A DNA stretch of 18,257 nucleotides, from positions 169 to 18,425 of the forward strand of contig PMFP01000077.1 in the NCBI GenBank assembly GCA_003155175.1, read 5' to 3'. The DNA is from Vulcanimicrobiota bacterium. Lineage in GTDB: Bacteria; Vulcanimicrobiota; Vulcanimicrobiia; Vulcanimicrobiales; Vulcanimicrobiaceae. Made by a program: the position numbers and the translations under genes. The notes under the pieces are model-generated. The model did not search any database and was not told the origin of the DNA. It saw only the letters and a program-made list of their open reading frames with translations. Shown one piece after another: positions 6,232-13,497 of the stretch (position 1 is its first letter; every line of letters begins with the position of its first letter).

Positions 6232-7551
6232 ATGCGACCGTTCGTGCTGCTCGTGGCGGCGATTGCCGCGCTGGGCGGCCTGCTGTTCGGGTACGACACC
6301 GGCGTCATCTCCGGCGCCATTCTCTTCATCACCAAAGACTTCGGACTCGGACGGACGCTCACGGAATTCACGGTCAGCGTCGTGCTTGCCGGCTGCATTC
6401 TGGGTTCGATCGCCGCCGGCTACCTGGCCGACCGGATCGGACGCAGAACGTCGCTGCTCGTGGCGGGCGTCATCTTCGGCGCAGGCGCGATCGGGTCGGC
6501 GTTTTCTCCCGAGATCGTGTCGCTGCTCGTCTCCCGCTTCGTGATCGGCGTCGGGATCGGCATCACCTCGGTCGTCGCGCCGCTCTACATCTCGGAAGTC
6601 TCGCCCGCGGAGATTCGCGGCGCGCTGGTTTCGCTTTACCAGTTCGCGATCACGGTCGGCATCCTCGGCGCGTTTATCGTGGACTACGCGCTCGCGCGCG
6701 ACGAAGCGTGGCGCTGGATGCTGGGGCTGGCCGTCGTGCCCTCGACGATCCTGATTGCGGGCATGCTCTTCATGCCGGAAAGTCCTCGCTATTTGTTTAA
6801 GGCCGGGCGCGACGAGGACGCTCGCCGCGATCTCGCGCGCATTCACGGACCGGACGAGGCGCTCGCCGAGGAGCAAATCATTCGCCAAGCCGCGACCGCG
6901 CGGGTTGCCGGCTTCGAGGCGTTGCGCGAGCCCGCCGTCAAACTCGCGCTCTTTATCGGCGTCGGGCTGGCTTCGTTGCAGCAGTTTACCGGCATCAACA
7001 CGGTGATTTACTACGGGCCGCATATCTTTCAGCTAGCGGGCATCGGATCGGCGCAGGCCTCGATCCTGGCGACCGCGCTCGTGGGCGTCGTCAACGTGCT
7101 CGCGACGTTGATCGCGATCTTCCTGGTGGACCGCGTCGGCCGAAAGCCGCTGCTCTACTGGGGATGCGCCGGGATGTTTGTGGCGCTCGCGACGCTGGCC
7201 CTCGTCTTCGCGCAGCCGCACGTGGAAGGAGCGCTGGTCGGAATCACGCTGGCGAGCTTGATGCTGTACGTCGGCTGCTTCGCCTTTAGTTTGGGGCCGA
7301 TCGTGTGGCTGCTGATCTCGGAGATCTTTCCGCTGCGAGCCCGGGGACTGGGCATGAGCATCTCGACGCTCGCGAACTGGGTCGCGAATTTCCTCGTCTC
7401 GCAGTTCTTTCTCACCATGCTGGCGCGTTTGGGCACGCCGCTGACCTTTTCGGTCTACGCCGCGCTCTGTCTGGTCACCATCGCCTTCGTCGCGAGAATG
7501 GTGCCGGAGACCAAGCGCGAAGGTCTAGAATCCATTGCCGTAGGGGGATGA
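6232..7551 (+). CDS. MFS transporter, sugar porter family
   Basis: A 439-residue, 12-helix inner membrane transporter of the sugar porter family (as XylE, GalP, GLUT). Signatures in order: GGLLFGYDTGVISGA in helix 1; DRIGRRTSL between helices 2 and 3; PESPRYLF before the central loop; QQFTGINTVIYY in helix 7, the sugar-binding segment; VDRVGRKPLL between helices 8 and 9; SEIFPLRARG; and PETKREGLE after helix 12. Known relatives carry out proton-sugar symport or facilitated uptake; the sugar cannot be told. The ATG at 6232 matches the family N-terminus. An ATG at 6175 would add 19 residues and overlap the divergent hydrolase start codon. There is no clear ribosome binding site. The next gene starts 1 bp after the stop, so the two form a transcriptional unit. 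Confidence 0.92.
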   Translation: MRPFVLLVAAIAALGGLLFGYDTGVISGAILFITKDFGLGRTLTEFTVSVVLAGCILGSIAAGYLADRIGRRTSLLVAGVIFGAGAIGSAFSPEIVSLLVSRFVIGVGIGITSVVAPLYISEVSPAEIRGALVSLYQFAITVGILGAFIVDYALARDEAWRWMLGLAVVPSTILIAGMLFMPESPRYLFKAGRDEDARRDLARIHGPDEALAEEQIIRQAATARVAGFEALREPAVKLALFIGVGLASLQQFTGINTVIYYGPHIFQLAGIGSAQASILATALVGVVNVLATLIAIFLVDRVGRKPLLYWGCAGMFVALATLALVFAQPHVEGALVGITLASLMLYVGCFAFSLGPIVWLLISEIFPLRARGLGMSISTLANWVANFLVSQFFLTMLARLGTPLTFSVYAALCLVTIAFVARMVPETKREGLESIAVGG

Positions 7552-7552
7552 G

Positions 7553-7990
7553 ATGAGTCGAGCCTTCGTAAAAGAGGGCGAAGACCGGCCCGACGAGCCG
7601 ATCGAACGCCCGATCAGTGGGGAACCCAACTACGTCACGCCGTCGGGCTTGGCCGCCCTGCGCGCGTCGTTGCTCGCGGCCGAAAAGGCGGAGGACGCGC
7701 GCAACGTTCGCTACTATCGCGAACGCGTTGAGTCGGCCGTCGAGGTGGATCCGGCGGGGCAGCCGCGCGATCGCGTAGCCTTCGGGGCGGCCGTTCGCAC
7801 GCTCGACGAGCGCGGAAATGCGACGCAGGTCCGCATCGTGGGAGAAGACGAAGCCGACCCGGCGCACGGCACGATCAGCTGGCTTTCGCCTCACGCTCAA
7901 GCGCTGCTGGAGAAGAAAGTCGGCGACCGCGCGGTCGTTCGTTTGCCGCACGGCGAGCGTCTGCTCCGTATCGAAACCATCGCGTACTAA
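7553..7990 (+). CDS. GreA/GreB-family factor with shortened coiled coil
   Basis: A 145-residue protein. The C-terminal half (about residues 70-145) has the Gre FKBP-like domain: RVAFGAAV, VRIVGEDEADP, GTISWLSPHAQALLEKKVGD, RLLRIETIAY. The N-terminus has MSRAFVKE and ERPISGEPNYVTPSGL, seen in GreB-like proteins. Known: Gre factors enter the RNA polymerase secondary channel and stimulate transcript cleavage through an acidic coiled-coil tip. Here the distance from T-P-x-G-L (29-33) to FGA (77-79) is about 28 residues shorter than in E. coli GreA, and the GDLKEN-type tip is absent, so each arm loses about two heptads. It may work more like Rnk or a polymerase inhibitor than a cleavage factor. 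AGGGGGA at 7542-7548 is the ribosome binding site, inside the end of the transporter gene. Confidence 0.8.
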   Translation: MSRAFVKEGEDRPDEPIERPISGEPNYVTPSGLAALRASLLAAEKAEDARNVRYYRERVESAVEVDPAGQPRDRVAFGAAVRTLDERGNATQVRIVGEDEADPAHGTISWLSPHAQALLEKKVGDRAVVRLPHGERLLRIETIAY

Positions 7991-8055
7991 ATAACCGGAT
8001 TCTCCGGGTGCGTTCAGTCTTGCGTGGCATCATGCTGCAAACGGAGGGAAACGCG

Positions 8056-8172
8056 ATGATTCCACGTTCCGGCGAAGACCGCGAGGTCGCGGCGCTCGCA
8101 CTCATGCTCGGATACTTCGTATTGTTCGCAAGCGCCGGCCTCACGATCGCGCTCGCCGCGCGCTTGCACTAG
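8056..8172 (+). CDS. Small membrane peptide, 38 residues
   Basis: A short open frame of unknown family. GGAGGG at 8043-8048 lies 7 nt before the ATG, one of the best ribosome binding sites in the window. The peptide starts MIPRSGEDREV and then has one long hydrophobic helix (about residues 12-36, ALALMLGYFVLFASAGLTIALAA), ending RLH. It looks like a single-pass membrane peptide with the charged N-terminus in the cytoplasm. It lies 65 bp after the Gre-like gene and converges on the ferritin-like gene with a 4-bp gap. The ribosome binding site and well-formed helix favour a real gene; short length is the main reason for doubt. Confidence 0.6.
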   Translation: MIPRSGEDREVAALALMLGYFVLFASAGLTIALAARLH

Positions 8173-8176
8173 GCGC

Positions 8177-8776
8177 TTACCGGCGCTTGGCCGTCCGCGT
8201 GGACGATTTCTTTCGCGCGGCCGGGACCGGTGCGTCGGGCTTAATTTTTTCGATGAGGTCCAGCATATCGTTTGCGTGCTCTTCCTCGACGGCGAGGATC
8301 TCTTCCATCATGCGCCGCGTCGTCGGGTCGTTGTCGCCGAGATACCGGATGATCTCCGTGTAGGATTCGATCGCGATCCGCTCTGCGATCAGATTCTCTT
8401 TGCACATGTCGATTAGGTCGTCGGCGACGACGTATTCGGAGTGGCTCCGCGAAGCGAGGCCCGCGGGATTGAGATCGGGCTCGCCGCCGAGCTGCGTGAT
8501 GCGCTCGGCGATGCGGTCGGCGTGCCCCTGTTCTTCGCCGGCATGGGCCAGGAATTCGGCCGCCACGGCGTCTTTGTTGAGACCCTTCGCGCTGTAGAAA
8601 TGACGCTTGTAGCGCAAAACGCACACGATCTCCGTGGCGAGCGCTTGATTCAAAATCGCGCAGACTTGCTTCGCGTCGCCTCGATAGCTCGAGGTTACGG
8701 CGCCTTGCGCGATGTGCATGCGTGCCCGGCGTCGCAGTTCGGTAACGTCGCTGAGAAACGGTTGTGTCTTGGCCAT
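8177..8776 (-). CDS. Ferritin-like diiron protein (bacterioferritin type) with basic C-terminal tail
   Basis: A 199-residue cytoplasmic four-helix protein. Candidate diiron ligands follow the bacterioferritin pattern: Glu49, Glu82-x-x-His85 (EQGH), Glu132 (in NLIAERIAI), and Glu164-x-x-His167 (EEEH). Known: such proteins oxidise and store iron or detoxify peroxide. No obvious haem-ligand Met of classical bacterioferritin is seen at the expected place. It is longer than bacterioferritin (about 158): about 35 residues precede helix 1, and about 20 follow helix 4, ending KKSSTRTAKRR. This lysine/arginine-rich tail resembles the DNA-binding tails of some Dps proteins. ATG at 8776 with AAAGGGG about 11 nt upstream. 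Monocistronic by layout. Confidence 0.85.
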   Translation of the reverse strand: MAKTQPFLSDVTELRRRARMHIAQGAVTSSYRGDAKQVCAILNQALATEIVCVLRYKRHFYSAKGLNKDAVAAEFLAHAGEEQGHADRIAERITQLGGEPDLNPAGLASRSHSEYVVADDLIDMCKENLIAERIAIESYTEIIRYLGDNDPTTRRMMEEILAVEEEHANDMLDLIEKIKPDAPVPAARKKSSTRTAKRR

Positions 8777-8890
8777 GAGCGTGGACCCCTTTAATCGGTG
8801 ACTGAGAAAGTGTGACGAGCGAGAGCGCTAAACCATAAGCCTATGCCCGTATCGCCGCCGGATTATGCGGGCGCCGGCACGAAACCGCGA

Positions 8891-10549
8891 TTATTTCTTG
8901 CGGTCGATGCGAACTTGGACTTTTTGGCCGCGGATCGTCGTGCCCCGAAGCGCCGTCACGATTGCAGCGGCCCGGGCCGCCGGCACTTCGACGAGCGCGA
9001 ACTTGTCCGCGATGTCGATCGCGCCGATGTCTCGCGCGTTGACGTTCGCCTCGTTCGCAATCGCACCGACCAGATCGGCCGGGCGTATGCCTGCGTTGCG
9101 CCCGACGCCGACGAAGACGCGCGCCGCGTCCTCGGATTTCAGGCGCGGTCCGTTCGCGGCGCGCGGGCCCTTGGGCGTGAACTTGCCGGCCGGACGCGCC
9201 GCCGGAGCGATGGCGATCGCCGGGATGTCCGCCTCGTCGTCCTTCCCCCCGTCGCGCGTTTGGTCGAAGAGTTTAACGGCGGCTGCGGCGAGATCCAGCA
9301 CGTCGTGGTCCGCGGCCAGAGACTCGACCACCGTGCGGTAGCGCTCGAAGTCGCCGCCTTCGAGCGTCTCCGCGAGCGCCTCGCGCGTGAGTTCGAACCG
9401 CCGTTCGCGCAGGTCGTGAACGGTCGGGACGCCTTCGATCGAGATCTTGCGCTTGGTGTGGTGTTCGATGTTGCGCAGCAACCGGTGTTCGCGCGCCTCC
9501 GCCAGCGTGATCGCCACGCCTTCCTTGCCGGCGCGGCCCGTGCGGCCGATGCGATGCACGTAAGCGTCGGGCGACGACGGAACGTCGAAGTTCACGACGT
9601 GCGATACGTGGGAGATGTCGAGCCCTCGGGCCGCAACGTCCGTCGCGACGAGCACGTCGGACGCCCCTTCGCGAAAGCGCCGCAGCACGCGGTCTCGCTG
9701 CTCTTGCGAGAGGCCACCATGGATCGCCTCGGCCTGGTAGCCGCGCGCTCCGAGCGTCTCCGTAAGTTCGTCCACCTCGGTCCGCGTGCGGCAGAAGACG
9801 ATCGCGGAGGCGGGACTCTCCATGTCGATCACGCGAGCAAGCGCGGCGACCTTGTGAGCCCGCTGCACGACGTACGCGACTTCCCGAATCCGCGGCTTCT
9901 TTCCGGGAGCCGCGGTTTCGTTCGCGATCGTGACGTGGACGGGGTCGTTCAAATGGCGCTTGGTGATGGACCGGATGCGCGGCGGCATCGTCGCCGAGAA
10001 GAGCGCCGTCTGGCGCGTCTTGGGCACGGACTCGAGAATCGCGTCCAGTTCCTCGGCAAATCCCATGTCGAGCATTTCGTCGGCTTCGTCGAGAACGAGC
10101 ACCTCGACGGCGGTAAGGTCGAGCGTCCCGCGCGTGATGTGGTCGAGCGCGCGCCCGGGAGTCGCGACCACCACGTCCACGCCCCGCCGCAGCGCGCGCA
10201 GCTGCAAGGACATCGCTTGACCGCCGTAAATCGGGAGCACGCTCACGTCGAGCGGCCGGCCGTATTTGTGGATCGCCTCGGCCACCTGCATCGCAAGTTC
10301 GCGCGTAGGCACGAGAACCAACGCGCGAACGTTCCGGCGCGCTCCGGTCGCGGCACCGATCGTGCTCAGGAGCGGAAGGGCGAACGCAGCGGTCTTTCCG
10401 GTGCCGGTGGCGGCCTGCCCGAGCACGTCCCGCCCGGCCAGCAGCGGGGGAATCGCCTCGCGTTGAATTGCGGTCGGTTCCTCGTACCCAAGCGCCACCA
10501 ATGCGCTCACCAGTGCGGGATCCAGTCCCAATGAATCAAAGCCGGCCAT
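8891..10549 (-). CDS. deaD: DEAD-box ATP-dependent RNA helicase with DbpA-type RNA-binding domain
   Basis: A 552-residue RNA helicase. Motifs in order: Q motif with Phe4 and Gln29; motif I ATGTGKT (47-53); PTRELAMQ (Ia); TPGR (Ib); DEAD (154-157); SAT (III); RGLDISHV (V); HRIGRTGR (about 332-339, VI). A linker of about 100 residues, Ala/Pro/Lys-rich near 445-475, leads to a DbpA/CsdA-type RNA-binding domain (about 478-550, RVFVGVGRNAGIRPADLVGAI). Known relatives (DeaD/CsdA, CshA, DbpA) unwind RNA in ribosome assembly, mRNA decay and cold adaptation. The ATG at 10549 is chosen because the Q motif follows at once; the frame is open upstream to 11305 but that part is antisense to the PPK2 gene. 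Divergent from PPK2 (57 bp between starts). Symbol by best resemblance. Confidence 0.92.
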   Translation of the reverse strand: MAGFDSLGLDPALVSALVALGYEEPTAIQREAIPPLLAGRDVLGQAATGTGKTAAFALPLLSTIGAATGARRNVRALVLVPTRELAMQVAEAIHKYGRPLDVSVLPIYGGQAMSLQLRALRRGVDVVVATPGRALDHITRGTLDLTAVEVLVLDEADEMLDMGFAEELDAILESVPKTRQTALFSATMPPRIRSITKRHLNDPVHVTIANETAAPGKKPRIREVAYVVQRAHKVAALARVIDMESPASAIVFCRTRTEVDELTETLGARGYQAEAIHGGLSQEQRDRVLRRFREGASDVLVATDVAARGLDISHVSHVVNFDVPSSPDAYVHRIGRTGRAGKEGVAITLAEAREHRLLRNIEHHTKRKISIEGVPTVHDLRERRFELTREALAETLEGGDFERYRTVVESLAADHDVLDLAAAAVKLFDQTRDGGKDDEADIPAIAIAPAARPAGKFTPKGPRAANGPRLKSEDAARVFVGVGRNAGIRPADLVGAIANEANVNARDIGAIDIADKFALVEVPAARAAAIVTALRGTTIRGQKVQVRIDRKK

Positions 10550-10606
10550 GACAAACGTGCCTTTCGAGATGCAGCGTGGATAGCCGCTTTCGTCGAAGAC
10601 CGTGTC

Positions 10607-11476
10607 ATGGATCTGGAACGATTTCTCGTCAAACCGTCCGCGACCGTACGTCTCGGCGACTTCGATCCGGGTGAGACGCCCGGATTCGCTTCGAAATCCG
10701 AATCCGCGAAGAAGTTGGCGAGCGACGTCGAGGCGCTGGCCGGTCTTCAAGACCGCCTCATCGCGCAGGGCAAATACGGCGTGCTCGTCGTTCTTCAGGG
10801 CATGGATACGGCCGGCAAGGACGGGGTCGTCAAACACGTCATGACGGGTGTGAACCCGGCCGGCGTGCACGTTCACAGTTTTAAAAAGCCCTCGGTCGAG
10901 GAAGCCCGCCACGACTACCTGTGGCGCACCTCGATCCAACTCCCCGCTCGCGGCGAGATCGCGATCTTCAACCGCTCGTATTTCGAGAACGTCCTGGTTA
11001 CGCGCGTGCACCCGGAGCTGCTCGGGGATTTCCAAGAAGAGGCGACCGAACGCGGCGACGAGTTTTGGCAGGAGCGCTATTCCGACATCAATGCGGCCGA
11101 GCGATATCTCGCGCACAACGACATCATCGTGATCAAGCTGTTCTTGCACGTCTCGAAAGACGAACAGAAGCGCCGGCTCGAATCCCGGCTCGACGACCCC
11201 AGCAAGCAGTGGAAGTTCTCGGCTGCGGACCTGCAGGAACGGGGTTTCTGGGACGCCTACGTGAGCGCGTACGAGGCGATGCTTTCGCAGACGAGCACGC
11301 CGCACGCGCCGTGGTACGTGATCCCCGCGGATCGTAAGTGGTACGCGCGGCTAGCCGTCGCGGCGATCATCGTGCGTCACCTCGAGAATCTCGACCCGCA
11401 GTATCCGACGCTTTCGGCTCAGATGCAAACGGATCTCGCGCGCGCGAAGGCGGCGATCGAAGCGGAGCCGGCTTAA
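10607..11476 (+). CDS. ppk2: Polyphosphate kinase 2 family nucleotide phosphotransferase (class III-like)
   Basis: A 289-residue cytoplasmic P-loop enzyme. Walker A is GMDTAGKD (65-72), Walker B region IAIFNRSYFE (118-127), and the lid has HVSKDEQKRRLESRLDDPSKQWKF (given in family form SKxEQxxRLxxRLDDPxKxWKF). APWYVIPADRKWY near the C-terminus is another family block. Known of PPK2: transfers phosphate from polyphosphate to nucleotides. The N-terminal LGDFDPGETPGF segment and single domain match the group that phosphorylates AMP and/or ADP (class III), so ATP can be made from AMP at the expense of polyphosphate. No ppk1 or exopolyphosphatase gene is in the window. No clear ribosome binding site precedes the ATG. 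It converges on the glycosidase gene with an 11-bp gap. Confidence 0.92.
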   Translation: MDLERFLVKPSATVRLGDFDPGETPGFASKSESAKKLASDVEALAGLQDRLIAQGKYGVLVVLQGMDTAGKDGVVKHVMTGVNPAGVHVHSFKKPSVEEARHDYLWRTSIQLPARGEIAIFNRSYFENVLVTRVHPELLGDFQEEATERGDEFWQERYSDINAAERYLAHNDIIVIKLFLHVSKDEQKRRLESRLDDPSKQWKFSAADLQERGFWDAYVSAYEAMLSQTSTPHAPWYVIPADRKWYARLAVAAIIVRHLENLDPQYPTLSAQMQTDLARAKAAIEAEPA

Positions 11477-11487
11477 CACGGCGCCGT

Positions 11488-13011
11488 CTACCGGAGTGTG
11501 ACGAGCGAGATGCTCCAAGGCGGCACGGTCACGTCGAACGTCGTCTTCACCGTCCCCAAGGAACGCGCGACCGGTGCGGCCCAAATGCCGGCCTTCGATT
11601 CGTCGTACTGAGCCTTTCCGTAGGTGGTCTGCGCCGCCGCATAGCTCGTTTTCGGCGCGTTGGTCAATTCGATGACGGATTGTCGCGCGAGCGTTTCGTT
11701 CGTGTTGACGAGCAGGACCGCGTAGCGTCCCGGCGAGGTGTCGGCATACGCGCGAAGGCCGCTCGCGTTCGTGAGTCTTACCGTGCGAATCGTGGAGCCC
11801 TCCGGTGCGAATTGCGACAGCAGCGCGTACGCTCGCGCGTCGGGGAACGGCGTTCCCGCGGCGACGTTCGACCCGCATTCGCCGCCGCCGTCCGAGAAAA
11901 GCGTATACGCGCCGAAACTCTGCCAGCCGTACACGGAGGCCGCGTTGTTTCCGGTGTTGTCGCAGCCGCCGTAGGCGATCCACCACGTCGCCGCGTTGAC
12001 GCCGGTCTGTCCCATCATCTCGGCCACCGCCATCGCAGCAAACAGGCCGTTGACGATCGAGACCGTCTGTTTGCCGGGATTCGTATAGACGGTGTTGAGT
12101 TCGCCGACGTAGATCGGCACCGACGGCGAAACCCCCAGCGAGGTCATCTCCGTGCGAAGGGCTTTAAGCGTGTTCGCGAAGGTCGTGACGCCCGTGCCGA
12201 GAAGTTGAGCGTCGTTTTCGGCGCCCGGCGCCTGCGCGTAGTAGTGATACTCGACGAAATCGTACTTGGCTTTTTTGAGGACGATCGGATCCCACTGGGG
12301 ATACGCACTCCCCCCGACGACGACGCCGACCTGAGCGGACGGATCGGCCTTCTTGATCTGAGGGTAATAGCCCGTCGCGACCGCATTCGCGTACGTCGTG
12401 GGGTCGTTCTTTTTCGCGTGCAAGTCGTATTCCCACGATCCGTAGACTTCGTTGCCCACGGTCCAGCGGCGCACGGCGTAGCCCTTGCTCTTGGCATAGC
12501 TCACCCAGGCCGCCGCCTCGGCCGGATCGCCGCCGCCGTTGCACGCGGCGTTGCTTCCGTAGTTGAGGGTTAGGGAGACGTCGAGCTTCGCCGGGATCGC
12601 GTCGTACGTCATGAAGTTGTCGAAAGTTGACCGATGATAGGCGTAGCCTTCACCGGCGCAGATCGCTTCAGGGTTCTGCCAGTGGTATGCGTCCGATTCC
12701 GATCCGCCGGGGAAGCGCACCGAGTGCAGACCGGTGGAAACGAGAGTGTCCTTGACGTACGGCTGGGTGATGTCCGACCAGGTCGCCAGCGACGCGCCGA
12801 TGAGATCTTCGGATATCGCCGGCGCGCCGTGCGCCGCGTCCACGGCGACGATGGCCGGGCTCGGCGCCGCCGCGGGAACGGCTGCCGAGCCCGCGCTTTC
12901 CGCCGGGAGATAGGTCGCGTATCCGGGCGACGTCGCGCTGCGGCCGCCGCACGCGGATAGCGCGGCCCCCAGCAACAGCGCCACGCCTAGCGATCTTGCA
13001 TTCTTCCGCAT
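11488..13011 (-). CDS. GH-A clan glycoside hydrolase lipoprotein (arabinofuranosidase-like)
   Basis: A 507-residue lipoprotein: hydrophobic signal and lipobox LSAC with Cys21, then a Pro/Ala/Ser-rich spacer to about residue 55. The body looks like a clan GH-A (beta/alpha)8 barrel: FPGGSESD (a strand-end motif seen in GH51/GH79-like proteins), WTVGNEV with candidate acid/base Glu188, FVEYHYYA, and YVGELNT with candidate nucleophile Glu304. The 116-residue spacing fits the strand 4/strand 7 pair of the clan. A beta-rich C-terminal part (about 410-507, YAVLLVNTNE, PPWSISLVTLR) is like the beta-sandwich of arabinofuranosidases. Family and sugar are not certain. ATG at 13011 has GGGAG 7 nt upstream. 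It follows the four-helix membrane gene by 26 bp on the same strand. Confidence 0.82.
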   Translation of the reverse strand: MRKNARSLGVALLLGAALSACGGRSATSPGYATYLPAESAGSAAVPAAAPSPAIVAVDAAHGAPAISEDLIGASLATWSDITQPYVKDTLVSTGLHSVRFPGGSESDAYHWQNPEAICAGEGYAYHRSTFDNFMTYDAIPAKLDVSLTLNYGSNAACNGGGDPAEAAAWVSYAKSKGYAVRRWTVGNEVYGSWEYDLHAKKNDPTTYANAVATGYYPQIKKADPSAQVGVVVGGSAYPQWDPIVLKKAKYDFVEYHYYAQAPGAENDAQLLGTGVTTFANTLKALRTEMTSLGVSPSVPIYVGELNTVYTNPGKQTVSIVNGLFAAMAVAEMMGQTGVNAATWWIAYGGCDNTGNNAASVYGWQSFGAYTLFSDGGGECGSNVAAGTPFPDARAYALLSQFAPEGSTIRTVRLTNASGLRAYADTSPGRYAVLLVNTNETLARQSVIELTNAPKTSYAAAQTTYGKAQYDESKAGIWAAPVARSLGTVKTTFDVTVPPWSISLVTLR

Positions 13012-13037
13012 GGGTATGCTCCCGTGAAGGTTTTCTG

Positions 13038-13412
13038 TTACGTCGCCTGTGCGGGCCGCGATGCGACGTTGGCTACGATCGTCGAAATGATCATCATCAC
13101 GATGGACCCGACGAACGTGGTGAGGCCACCCGACCAGGGCACGCCGGTCGTCTTGAGTCCCGGCGTAATCCAAATCGTCAGCGAGAAGAGACCCCAGTTG
13201 ACGACGAACGCGAACAGCCCGAAGGTGAGGATCGTCAGCGGCAGGGCGATCAGCTTGAAAAGCGGCCCGATCAGCGTGTTGACGACGCCGAAGAAGAAGG
13301 CGGCCCAGAACACCGTCCAGATGTCCTTGACAAAATATCCGCCCGGCGGAACGTAATGCACGACCAGATAGAACGCCACCGCGGTGAGGATGAATTGGAG
13401 CAACATTCGCAT
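13038..13412 (-). CDS. Four-helix membrane protein, PF04020-type 'phage holin family 4'
   Basis: A 124-residue membrane protein with about four hydrophobic segments (near residues 3-20, 30-50, 55-82 and 98-115). The pattern VNTLIGPLFKLIALPLTILTFG (shortened here: NTLIGPLxKLIxLPLTxLTxG) marks the widespread chromosomal family often named 'phage holin family protein', 'YvlD-like' or DUF360. Despite the name, these are usually not phage genes and their function is unknown. AAGGAGG sits 6 nt before the ATG at 13412. The gene lies between the reductase (85 bp upstream) and the glycosidase lipoprotein (26 bp downstream), all on the minus strand. Confidence 0.85.
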   Translation of the reverse strand: MRMLLQFILTAVAFYLVVHYVPPGGYFVKDIWTVFWAAFFFGVVNTLIGPLFKLIALPLTILTFGLFAFVVNWGLFSLTIWITPGLKTTGVPWSGGLTTFVGSIVMMIISTIVANVASRPAQAT

Positions 13413-13497
13413 GGGCTTCCTCCTTGAAAGGAAAGTCTGCTAGCGCGCGTACTTCGGCAGCGCAGCCTCACGACCTCGCGCGCGTGCGCTCGCTCCC

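Noticed and set aside
6177..6398. Longer N-terminus for the serine hydrolase
   Set aside because: The extra 74 codons read antisense through the sugar transporter start and lack hydrolase or signal peptide features.
7995..8007. Hairpin CCGGA-TTC-TCCGG after the Gre-like gene as a terminator
   Set aside because: The stem is only 5 bp and no T-run follows.
8843..10534. A 563-codon open frame on the plus strand
   Set aside because: It mirrors the DEAD-box helicase gene on the opposite strand, and its translation has no recognisable motif.
13038..13412. Prophage or holin cassette
   Set aside because: The family carries 'phage holin' in its name, but no phage gene, endolysin or integrase is near; it is a common chromosomal membrane protein.
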